NCBI RefSeq assembly: GCF_000423265.1
Contig: NZ_AUHQ01000001.1
Coordinates: forward strand, 1-64,000
From: Ligilactobacillus saerimneri DSM 16049
GTDB taxonomy: Bacteria; Bacillota; Bacilli; Lactobacillales; Lactobacillaceae
DNA: 64,000 nucleotides
Direction: 5' to 3'
Below the pieces are notes generated by a model. That model ran no database searches and was not told the origin of the DNA. It saw only the letters and a program-made list of their open reading frames with translations. A program made the translations under genes and the position numbers. Below are positions 1-5,596 of this stretch, one piece after another. Numbering within the stretch: the stretch's first letter is position 1; each line of letters opens with the position of its first letter.

Positions 1-11
1 TCTGCACGGAT

Positions 12-194
12 TTATAATTGACTTAATCGTTCCTCAATCATCGCTTTTAATTCTAACAGATCATTTTTGCTGGCAAGCTCTCTGACGTATTTTTTAGCAT
101 AGGAACGATATTGGTACAGACGTTTCTTTTCCTTGTTTTTGTCGTCCCATTTTTTGTTAGCTTTCTTTTTTGCATCACTTAATTTGGTCGTCAT
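12..194 (-). CDS. small basic phage protein, 60 aa, function unknown
   Basis: A 60-residue lysine-rich protein (KKKANKKWDDKNKEKKRLYQ near the N-terminus) ending in a leucine-rich helix. Small proteins with this kind of Lys/Asp/Glu-rich start and the pattern SYAK-F/YV...L..L..ER are common in prophages and integrative elements of Firmicutes, and I recall no assigned function for them. Its start overlaps the end of the upstream membrane peptide gene by 20 nt, so the two are probably co-translated. It could be a nucleic-acid-binding accessory protein, but that is only inferred from its charge. Confidence 0.6.
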   Translation of the reverse strand: MTTKLSDAKKKANKKWDDKNKEKKRLYQYRSYAKKYVRELASKNDLLELKAMIEERLSQL

Positions 195-321
195 CTTTTA
201 GTACATCCTTTAACTCTTGATTGCGTTTTTTAACTTTCTTATATCGCGCTTTAACTCTTAAATCTAAATATACGCTAACCACCACAGCAACTGCTAAGAC
301 CATGAATAATAATGAACTCAT
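175..321 (-). CDS. small single-pass membrane protein, 48 aa
   Basis: A 48-codon gene starting MSSLLFMVLAVAVVVSVYLD, with one N-terminal hydrophobic helix (residues 3-19) followed by a strongly basic then acidic tail (KARYKKVKKRNQELKDVLKDDD). It has a modest AAAGAGAT ribosome site and overlaps the next gene by 20 nt. It lies in the short operon headed by another tiny membrane protein. Small N-in/C-out or N-out/C-in membrane proteins in this part of a prophage may act in lysis, superinfection immunity or host-envelope interaction. Nothing in the sequence decides between these. Confidence 0.55.
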   Translation of the reverse strand: MSSLLFMVLAVAVVVSVYLDLRVKARYKKVKKRNQELKDVLKDDDQIK

Positions 322-349
322 ATCTCTTTTATGCTATGATTGAGGTACA

Positions 350-383
350 TGAAACCAAGGCGATTAGATCGCCCTGGTTTTAC
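350..383 (-). terminator. hairpin after the 47-aa membrane protein gene
   Basis: Inverted arms AAACCAAGGCGAT and ATCGCCCTGGTTT flank a TAG loop, one mismatch in 13 bp. It lies just past the stop codon of the upstream small gene. There is no long T run on the minus side, so it may be a partial terminator or an mRNA-stabilising hairpin. Confidence 0.45.
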
Positions 384-388
384 TGGAG

Positions 389-532
389 CTATTGTTTACG
401 CTTTAACTTTTGTTCCAGTTTTATGTTTTCTAGCTCTAGCTTTTTAGATTCTGCTCTTGATTTACGGCGTGCAACCTGTCTATCAAGTAAGTAGCTGATT
501 GCTAGAGCTATTATTATGCCCTCTTTTATCAT
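389..532 (-). CDS. small membrane protein with coiled-coil tail, 47 aa
   Basis: Start chosen at the ATG preceded by AGGAAAGGAG with good spacing; a longer frame upstream has no ribosome site. The protein begins MIKEGIIIALAISYLLDRQV, a single transmembrane helix, and continues as a charged helix (KKLELENIKLEQKLKRKQ) with heptad-like leucine spacing, so it is probably a membrane-anchored coiled coil. It has its own promoter directly upstream and sits just beyond a terminator, which is the arrangement of an independently expressed prophage accessory gene. Function unknown. Confidence 0.6.
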   Translation of the reverse strand: MIKEGIIIALAISYLLDRQVARRKSRAESKKLELENIKLEQKLKRKQ

Positions 533-580
533 AGCTAACTCCTTTCCTAATTTAGTAAGGCTTTCTTCCTTACATCTATT

Positions 581-609
581 ATGATACACGTTATATAGTG
601 TATAGTCAA
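581..609 (-). promoter_or_regulatory. promoter with embedded operator-like palindrome
   Basis: Minus-strand -35 TTGACT (604-609), 17-bp spacer, -10 TATCAT (581-586). The spacer and -10 contain the inverted repeat ATACAC-N8-GTGTAT, typical of a repressor site placed inside a promoter. It would drive the two tiny membrane protein genes and the basic 60-aa protein to its left. Confidence 0.6.
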
Positions 610-618
610 CCTATTTAT

Positions 619-652
619 ACAAAAAAAGCCTAGTTAACCAACTAGACTTTTA
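619..652 (-). terminator. intrinsic terminator of the Panacea/membrane-protein cassette
   Basis: Arms AGTCTAGTT and AACTAGGCT followed by a run of seven T on the minus strand. The stop codon of the membrane protein gene lies inside the stem. Confidence 0.8.
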
Positions 653-1412
653 ACCATACATGTGCGCAAACAAATAGCACACCCACTAATGTTAATGATG
701 CAGATGCTAAAATAATGATTTTTGTGAATCTCTCATCGAATTTATACTTCGAATCATTATTAAATACTTTCTTCATGGCAATAAACAATGTCATTGTTAT
801 TAAGTAAATGAGTATCAAATATAATCCACCAACTACTAGAACATAACCGATATTACCCATGGTTGGATTGTTAACGTTCTTTAAGATATTACCAAATACT
901 TGTACTGAACCCATCAACGCAAACGATAATGCCGTAAAAACGCCTAGTATTCCAACGAATTCAGAGTAGATACCACTAACTTTACCTCTGGCCTCGTCTA
1001 CTTTCGATGTAATATTTTCAATATCCTTAGATACTCTCGTGATATTGTTACTTATATAATCTCTCTGATGACAACTAAGTTTCACATGACGCTCAAAATG
1101 TTTTAGATTTTCGTAATGAACAGTAGTTTTTTCTTTACCCGTTAACTTTGTCAACTGTTCAATGGCACCATTATAGTAACCTTCATTTTTCTCATCTAAG
1201 TCAAAAAATACTTTTAACAATTGAAAATCTTCGTTACTCAGTTTATAAATAAACTCACTTATACCTGAATACTCTCTACAAGCCTCTTCTTGTTTACTCA
1301 ATGTAATTAGATTCTCTCTTAAATTTTTAACTTGATTATTTTCATGTGTTCTGTCACGTGCATAATCGATAAAACAATTCATAAACACACTTACTAGTTC
1401 TTCATTTTTCAT
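642..1412 (-). CDS. putative membrane effector/toxin partner of a Panacea antitoxin, 256 aa
   Basis: Residues 1 to about 150 are soluble and helical, with a long charged stretch; three hydrophobic helices follow at about 157-182, 190-215 and 228-255. The string SEFVGILGVFTALSFALMG at the first helix resembles the membrane modules of some defence and toxin effectors, although I cannot name the family. The start codon overlaps the end of the upstream Panacea-domain gene by 11 nt and is preceded by GGAGAAGAAA, so translation is tightly coupled. The pair is framed by its own promoter and terminator. Antitoxin upstream, tightly coupled membrane protein downstream is a toxin-antitoxin layout; toxicity is inference, and an exclusion or abortive-infection role is equally possible. 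Confidence 0.55.
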   Translation of the reverse strand: MKNEELVSVFMNCFIDYARDRTHENNQVKNLRENLITLSKQEEACREYSGISEFIYKLSNEDFQLLKVFFDLDEKNEGYYNGAIEQLTKLTGKEKTTVHYENLKHFERHVKLSCHQRDYISNNITRVSKDIENITSKVDEARGKVSGIYSEFVGILGVFTALSFALMGSVQVFGNILKNVNNPTMGNIGYVLVVGGLYLILIYLITMTLFIAMKKVFNNDSKYKFDERFTKIIILASASLTLVGVLFVCAHVWLKV

Positions 1413-1935
1413 TTTCTTCTCCGATTAGGAATTTTTCATTATCAATGAAGCATGACTCAATTTCTTCATTTGTATAATCCTCAGCTTCAAATGAATGAAT
1501 TTCGTCTTCATAGTTTTTCCAACTTGAGTGTCTATGAGTTATATCTACTAATTCCCACGGCTCTATATTAATTAGTTTTTCTACTAACTCCTTTAATTCG
1601 CTCATTAAATTGTCACTTAATTCAGTAATATTCATTCTCACAGGATTGACATATATGATTCCTCTATCAATACTTGCTTCTTTGAATTCGCTGTTTATTG
1701 GAGTTGCGCCATAATTTTTAAAACTTTGATATACCTTTTCTTCCACAGGGCCATATCTCCATTTAGAAAAACTTCCATCGATCAAAGGGGCTCCATAGTT
1801 AGACAAAAAGTATCCTTGTAAAAAAAATAATATCTTTTGTAGTTTTAAATTCGTTACTGGATTGCCTTTTTCCTTAGCAATTTCAATTACAAAGTTTGCT
1901 ACAGCTAAAGGTTTTTGTAATTCGATACTTTCCAT
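1402..1935 (-). CDS. Panacea (DUF4065/SocA-like) antitoxin-domain protein, GepA-like
   Basis: The N-terminal two thirds match the DUF4065/Panacea pattern: ANFVIEIAKEKG, then NLKLQKILFFLQGYFL, then FSKWRYGPVEEKVYQSFKNYG. Proteins of this family (SocA, phage GepA) act as antitoxins or proteolysis adaptors, and the Panacea domain is known to neutralise many unrelated toxins. The length, 177 aa, is normal for the family. Start supported by AAAGGAG nine bases upstream. It is the first gene of a two-gene cassette whose second gene encodes a membrane protein. An inverted repeat over the -10 region suggests autoregulation, as in many toxin-antitoxin pairs. Confidence 0.8.
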   Translation of the reverse strand: MESIELQKPLAVANFVIEIAKEKGNPVTNLKLQKILFFLQGYFLSNYGAPLIDGSFSKWRYGPVEEKVYQSFKNYGATPINSEFKEASIDRGIIYVNPVRMNITELSDNLMSELKELVEKLINIEPWELVDITHRHSSWKNYEDEIHSFEAEDYTNEEIESCFIDNEKFLIGEENEK

Positions 1936-1958
1936 AGCACTTCACTCCTTTCAATAAG

Positions 1959-1983
1959 AGTATATCATAGCCCGTCAAGCTAT
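1959..1983 (-). promoter_or_regulatory. -10 box and inverted repeat upstream of the Panacea gene
   Basis: Minus-strand -10 TATACT (1959-1964) lies beside the inverted repeat ATAGC-N7-GCTAT (1967-1983). The -35 is poor. The arrangement fits an autoregulated cassette promoter. Confidence 0.45.
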
Positions 1984-1992
1984 ATTCAGACA

Positions 1993-2021
1993 CAAAAAAG
2001 CCTACCATTTCGGTAGACTTC
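1993..2021 (-). terminator. intrinsic terminator after the ArpU-like gene
   Basis: Arms AGTCTACC and GGTAGGCT with a GAAAT loop, followed by six T on the minus strand. It closes the long early/middle operon and separates it from the Panacea cassette. Confidence 0.85.
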
Positions 2022-2025
2022 CTTA

Positions 2026-2454
2026 TTACTTCCACACTCTGAGATCTACTTCTCTCTCTGTGATGTCAGCCAGGCATGACGCAAACTGGCAACAAGCAGT
2101 CTGTAGTTTTCCATGGATATATCTCACGGAGCGATAGCTTTCATCAGCGATTGTTTCAGGGCTGATGTGAAGTAGGTAGCACTGGTATAGTAGCTGGGCG
2201 CCCGGCGGATTAAGCCTGGTCAATCTTTGGTAGGCTTCCTTAACCTTAACGTCTAAGTCAATCAGCCTGACTAAACTGTCCTCTGTGGGATTGCCAGCCG
2301 ATGTCCCCCGTGGTTCGCCTGAAATCTGTGGCGACCTAAGACTACTCGGTGATGTGCCTAAAGCAAGGCACACTTTGGCGTAGTCCTCTTTTAAGTATGT
2401 GCGGACAGCACGGGCTGTCTCTTTCTCATCTAATCGGGGGAATAGCGTAATCAA
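2026..2454 (-). CDS. ArpU/RinA-family late transcription activator
   Basis: About 142 aa. The N-terminus (LFPRLDEKETARAVRTYLK) is the usual beginning of ArpU-family regulators, and the C-terminal half (LLYQCYLLHISPETIADE onward) is a sigma-region-4-like helix-turn-helix. These proteins switch on packaging, structural and lysis genes late in infection. It is the last gene of the leftward operon, the usual place just before the terminase genes, which would lie beyond the left edge. I prefer the TTG start with AAAGGTGA five bases upstream; a GTG three codons earlier is the alternative. Confidence 0.8.
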   Translation of the reverse strand: MITLFPRLDEKETARAVRTYLKEDYAKVCLALGTSPSSLRSPQISGEPRGTSAGNPTEDSLVRLIDLDVKVKEAYQRLTRLNPPGAQLLYQCYLLHISPETIADESYRSVRYIHGKLQTACCQFASCLADITEREVDLRVWK

Positions 2455-2459
2455 TCGTA

Positions 2460-2942
2460 TCACCTTTTCCTTAATATAAATCCTAGTCTATATAGCTCTG
2501 CTGTCACTGCTGGCAGTCGCTTTGTTTTTCTACCTACTCCGTACAGCTGACCAATCTCATCTAAGCTAGGATAGTTATTAATAAATTTCCCATCCACAGT
2601 AAAGATCTGAAATTTGCTGTACTTCGTTGTCCCTAGCTCGTCGTAGTATTCTGATGATGATATCCCGACCCACGAGCAAATATCGTCCACAGTCCAGTCA
2701 GGATGGACTTTCTTTAAAGACCTCAGGTACTTGCGACGCTTGTCGGTGTGCATATCAAAAAACTTCTTATGTGTCATCGGGCTATTTTCATTTCTTGGTG
2801 GTCGTTTTTTCAGCTGACCCCGCCACTCTAAAACGATTTTCACATCAGGATCATCAGCCGGAGCTTTGTCCATATAGTTGGTCCCGTACCGCTTGAAAAG
2901 TCGGGTCGTGGCGTCCAGCATATCTTTTGGCAGTTTGCTCAC
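2460..2942 (-). CDS. phage protein of unknown function, 160 aa
   Basis: GTG start with GGAGGGTTAAAAA upstream; its start overlaps the previous gene's stop by 4 nt. The protein is basic. A central part (HPDWTVDDICSWVGISSSEYY) looks like a helix-turn-helix, and a second DNA-binding-like stretch near the C-terminus (SLDEIGQLYGVGRKT) has the same character. It could be a DNA-binding accessory or a HNH/terminase-associated regulator; I do not recognise the family. Confidence 0.65.
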   Translation of the reverse strand: MSKLPKDMLDATTRLFKRYGTNYMDKAPADDPDVKIVLEWRGQLKKRPPRNENSPMTHKKFFDMHTDKRRKYLRSLKKVHPDWTVDDICSWVGISSSEYYDELGTTKYSKFQIFTVDGKFINNYPSLDEIGQLYGVGRKTKRLPAVTAELYRLGFILRKR

Positions 2943-3277
2943 TTTTTAACCCTCCTCTCCAAACGGTATCCACGCTGAGCCAGGTACTTAGTCACTCTAG
3001 CTAGGTTAAATCGATACCACTCAGGATGATATAGCGGACTGCCAGGACCAAGAACAAACTTTCGCACTTCTAAAAGATCACGAAATTTATCACTTTCGCC
3101 CGTTTTGGTGTTAATCAGTTCATAATAAACCTTCTCATTTTTCTGATTGTCCTGATGATCTCTCCGCCACTTTTTAAGCTGTTTTTGCTCTTTGCTACCC
3201 TGAAAGTCTGGATTTAACCACCAATCGTGGCGCCCAAACTTATCTTCAATTTTTTGTACTAGTGGCATCAGTTTCAT
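2939..3277 (-). CDS. phage protein of unknown function, 112 aa
   Basis: Start chosen at the internal ATG with AAGGTG six bases upstream; a longer frame lacks a ribosome site. The protein is basic and rich in Trp, Lys and Arg (WWLNPDFQGSKEQKQLKKWRR; C-terminal KYLAQRGYRLERRVKK), which suggests nucleic-acid binding. Its 5' end lies inside the DUF3310 gene and its 3' end overlaps the next gene, a packed arrangement typical of phage operons. Confidence 0.6.
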   Translation of the reverse strand: MKLMPLVQKIEDKFGRHDWWLNPDFQGSKEQKQLKKWRRDHQDNQKNEKVYYELINTKTGESDKFRDLLEVRKFVLGPGSPLYHPEWYRFNLARVTKYLAQRGYRLERRVKK

Positions 3278-3488
3278 CGTCTGCACCTTCATACTTGATT
3301 AAACGGTCCATGTAGGTCCCAGCTTTTAAAATATCTTCTTTGCCATTTTTATGTGGAAATCTGAACAGATATTTAATGATATTCAGGATGTAAAAGCCAC
3401 GGACCCAGGATCTGGGCATGATTACTTCAAACATGTCGAATAGGTCAAACCCGTTGCGCTGGTAGTGTGCTGGTTTAATCAGTTTCAT
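3246..3488 (-). CDS. DUF3310 (SaV-like) phage protein
   Basis: 80 aa with the family pattern: IKPAHYQRNGFDLFDMFE, then NIIKYLFRFPHKNGKEDILKAGTYMDRLI. DUF3310 proteins occur throughout tailed phages, often next to nucleotide-metabolism or replication genes, with no firm biochemical role. GAGGAGG precedes the start. The downstream gene begins inside its 3' end. Confidence 0.8.
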   Translation of the reverse strand: MKLIKPAHYQRNGFDLFDMFEVIMPRSWVRGFYILNIIKYLFRFPHKNGKEDILKAGTYMDRLIKYEGADDETDATSTKN

Positions 3489-3490
3489 TT

Positions 3491-4012
3491 TTATGCCTCC
3501 TCTAATATTGCTTTCCTTAATTTTTTAATCATGCTTTGTTTGCGCTTAGTGATTGCATACTCGCTAACCCCTTCACGCTGAGCAATTTCTTTCTGTTTCA
3601 ATCCATTGGCTAGGTCGTCATATATTTGTCTCTGCTTTGCAGTCAGAACATGGCGATATGCCTGCACGATTAAGTATCTTTCATCATCGATATTCTTATC
3701 TTCATAAGCTTTAAACGTCATCCATATACCGTCAAAGTCTGAGAAGTGTATCTCATGGCGAAACCATTGGTGATACATATTGTAATCATGATGGTTCATT
3801 GCTCTTAACTCTTGATACCACCGGGAACTGATCTCATGTCTGTTACCTTTGCCATCAATTAGGTAATACCCATGCTCATCTTTTGTAATGTTTTCCCAAT
3901 TAACTTTCCACAAAGCTAACGCATATCCATGAGGCTGATGTGTGTGGTCAATGATTTTCTTAGGCGGTGGGCCCTGAGTCCAGTTTCGAAGATAGTATGC
4001 TTTCTTAGTCAT
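3491..4012 (-). CDS. phage regulator with C-terminal sigma-70 region 4-like HTH
   Basis: 173 aa. Residues about 125-170 (LTAKQRQIYDDLANGLKQKE, then a second helix and a basic tail) form a sigma-region-4/LuxR-like helix-turn-helix. The N-terminal 120 residues are rich in His, Trp and Tyr and match nothing I recognise. The start is preceded by CCGGAGGAAGT. Together with the ArpU-like gene to its left, this operon carries two sigma-like regulators; this one may control middle genes, but that is inference. Confidence 0.65.
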   Translation of the reverse strand: MTKKAYYLRNWTQGPPPKKIIDHTHQPHGYALALWKVNWENITKDEHGYYLIDGKGNRHEISSRWYQELRAMNHHDYNMYHQWFRHEIHFSDFDGIWMTFKAYEDKNIDDERYLIVQAYRHVLTAKQRQIYDDLANGLKQKEIAQREGVSEYAITKRKQSMIKKLRKAILEEA

Positions 4013-4043
4013 ACTTCCTCCGGTTCAATAATCCGCTGATTTT

Positions 4044-4259
4044 TCATGACTTCCACACCCCACAATCAAAGCGCTGCATAAGGTTAACATTATAAGCAAT
4101 CAGCCCGTAGCGATTAGCCAACCGTTGGACCGTGCTCAGATCATCAAAGTGTCCTGCGTCACTCAGCCGATCAGTAAAAACTAATTCTTTACCATTGATT
4201 TCATCTTCGATAAACATCTTGCGGTTTGCTGTTGTCAGCACATAATATTGTCCGTCCAT
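4044..4259 (-). CDS. small phage protein, 71 aa, paralogue of the protein at 4488-4703
   Basis: Start placed at the ATG preceded by GGAGGT. The pattern is YYVLTTANRKMF at the N-terminus and LANRYGLIAYNV near the C-terminus. The 71-aa protein encoded two genes upstream (YYLLKTTNDAFY ... AEKYGFIVYEV) has the same length and layout, so the two are probably old duplicates. Function unknown. Confidence 0.65.
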   Translation of the reverse strand: MDGQYYVLTTANRKMFIEDEINGKELVFTDRLSDAGHFDDLSTVQRLANRYGLIAYNVNLMQRFDCGVWKS

Positions 4260-4260
4260 G

Positions 4261-4473
4261 TTAAACCTCCGTTTCACCACTAACTTGCTCCATCTCATCC
4301 AGATATTTTATTATTTCGTTAATATATTTTAGTGCGAAACTAAAAGCGTCTTTGGCTTCCATAGCGTTTTTAACCGGCGCTTTTAATTCGCTACTAAGCC
4401 TGTAGTAGTAATATGCTTCGGTCACTTCGTGTTCCGCTTTGTATAATCTTTCCATAATTTCTTTCGGTAACAT
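4261..4473 (-). CDS. small helical phage protein, 70 aa
   Basis: An all-helical acidic protein (MLPKEIMERLYKAEHEVTEA...FALKYINEIIKYLDEMEQVS) preceded by GGAGGTACCAACA. It sits between the two paralogous 71-aa genes. Function unknown. Confidence 0.6.
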   Translation of the reverse strand: MLPKEIMERLYKAEHEVTEAYYYYRLSSELKAPVKNAMEAKDAFSFALKYINEIIKYLDEMEQVSGETEV

Positions 4474-4487
4474 TGTTGGTACCTCCG

Positions 4488-4703
4488 TTAAATGCGTTCC
4501 ATCTCCGTGGTTACTGTTACTTCATAGACGATAAAGCCGTATTTTTCAGCCACGGTCTGGGCCATCTCTTGACTCGGGATCCGTGTAGCATAGTCTGGCT
4601 CGCCTAAAAACTCAAACCCGCCCCAGTTTGTTCCCGCTTGTCGTTCGGCCGATACGTAGAAAGCGTCGTTGGTTGTTTTTAGTAAGTAGTAAGTTTCGAT
4701 CAT
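4488..4703 (-). CDS. small phage protein, 71 aa, paralogue of the protein at 4044-4259
   Basis: The MIETYYLLKTTNDAFYVSAE start and the AEKYGFIVYEV end correspond to the same features in the gene two positions downstream. A GGGGAGGCAC ribosome site precedes the ATG, and the start overlaps the previous gene's stop by 4 nt (ATGA). Function unknown. Confidence 0.65.
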   Translation of the reverse strand: MIETYYLLKTTNDAFYVSAERQAGTNWGGFEFLGEPDYATRIPSQEMAQTVAEKYGFIVYEVTVTTEMERI

Positions 4704-4885
4704 TTTTGTGCCTCCCCAGTGGCCACCACCACTAGTACATACTCTTTTTTGCCATAAAAAGCGCTGATATGGTCGATTGAATCTGCGCCTTTTTCGCCAA
4801 AGATGTCTAGTAACTCCTCATTCAATCCCAGGATTAAATCGTCTGCATTTTTCTTAGTGACCACAATTCCAACAGATTTTTTCAT
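4700..4885 (-). CDS. small phage protein, 61 aa
   Basis: Start placed at MKKSVGIVVTKKNADDLILG, preceded by GGAGGGG; the longer frame upstream overlaps another small gene and has no ribosome site. The pattern is a beta-alpha-beta-like fold (IVVTKKN...DHISAFYGKKEYVLVVVATGE). Function unknown. Confidence 0.6.
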   Translation of the reverse strand: MKKSVGIVVTKKNADDLILGLNEELLDIFGEKGADSIDHISAFYGKKEYVLVVVATGEAQK

Positions 4886-4886
4886 G

Positions 4887-4997
4887 CTACCCCTCCGTCT
4901 TTTTAGCAATAGCTCGCTCATTTTTCAATCGTTTCTCTTTCATTCGACGTAGTTTTTTCTTGATAGTTCGTTTCTTTTTGTGTTTGCGGTTTGCCAA
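4887..4997 (-). CDS. very basic 36-aa peptide, TTG start
   Basis: Begins (M)ANRKHKKKRTIKKKLRRMKE. It is read from a TTG codon with GAGGAGGATTAACA directly upstream and stops one base before the next gene's ATG. More than half of the residues are Lys or Arg, and there is no hydrophobic segment. It is too short for normal ORF cut-offs but well placed in the operon. It may bind nucleic acid; function unknown. Confidence 0.55.
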   Translation of the reverse strand: MANRKHKKKRTIKKKLRRMKEKRLKNERAIAKKTEG

Positions 4998-4999
4998 TG

Positions 5000-5317
5000 T
5001 TAATCCTCCTCAATCACTTTCAGTGCGTCTTCCACGCTACGACATACCCCGTATAGTACGGGTTTATCCTTGATAAACTCGGCAAAGCGTTTTTGCTCTG
5101 GTCTAAGTCTGCCTTTTTTTGTCTTAATCTCTAATAAAATTATTTTTCCATCTTTGTGTCTAAACCCAGTCAGATCAGGCCAACCTTTAGGCGGGCCAGC
5201 AATAAACCACCGCCCGTCGGTTGTGCGAACTTTGCCGACATTCGTCCGGATGATAGTACACCCATGCTGCGAAACTGCCAGCATGATCTCTGACTGGATT
5301 GTGTGCTCTGCTTTCAA
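5000..5317 (-). CDS. VRR-NUC domain nuclease
   Basis: 105 aa. Carries the VRR-NUC core: GWPDLTGFR (Asp of the PD motif), then IILLEIKTKKGRLRPEQKRF (E-x-K), then a C-terminal helix. VRR-NUC proteins are PD-(D/E)XK nucleases found beside phage helicases and primases and are thought to cut branched DNA. I choose the TTG start with AGGAGG eight bases upstream. The ATG fifteen codons earlier lies inside the origin repeats and has no ribosome site. Confidence 0.8.
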   Translation of the reverse strand: MKAEHTIQSEIMLAVSQHGCTIIRTNVGKVRTTDGRWFIAGPPKGWPDLTGFRHKDGKIILLEIKTKKGRLRPEQKRFAEFIKDKPVLYGVCRSVEDALKVIEED

Positions 5318-5340
5318 TCTGTAATCCTCCTGGGTGTATC

Positions 5341-5587
5341 GGGGTGCACAGTTAGGGTGCATAGTTAAAACGCCCCAAACCCCTTGATATTAAGGCTTTT
5401 TGCCATAGGGTGCATAGTTGGCGAAGTAAAATCCTTTTTCTATATATATTTATTTCTTATTTTTTTTATTGGTGTTTTAAAAACAAACTATGCACCCCAA
5501 TAATACCCAACCCTCAAACCCTTACTGCCGTAAGGCTTACAGCAGTTATCCACAACCCACCAACCCTGCACCCCAACCCTGCACCCT
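5341..5587. other. putative phage replication origin: iterons, AT-rich region, DnaA box
   Basis: Six 13-bp repeats share the core GGGTGCANNGTT: three read on the plus strand (5341-5353, 5354-5366, 5407-5419) and three on the minus strand (5486-5498, 5562-5574, 5575-5587). Between the two sets lies an AT-rich stretch (about 5430-5485). A 21-bp near-perfect palindrome at 5525-5545 abuts an exact DnaA box TTATCCACA at 5546-5554. The element sits between the primase-helicase and nuclease genes of the replication module. Iterons, an unwinding region and a DnaA box together are the signature of a replicon origin; use in vivo is inferred. Confidence 0.7.
5486..5498 (-). repeat. origin iteron, example copy
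   Basis: Minus-strand GGGGTGCATAGTT, identical in 12 of 13 bases to the plus-strand copies AGGGTGCATAGTT at 5354 and 5407. The two copies next to the primase gene have GCAGGGTT instead of GCATAGTT. Confidence 0.75.
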
Positions 5588-5596
5588 CTCTACTTT

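Noticed and set aside
4034-4072. 12-codon frame MKNQRIIEPEEV between two phage genes
   Set aside because: It only spans the ribosome site of the next gene, so no evidence for a peptide.
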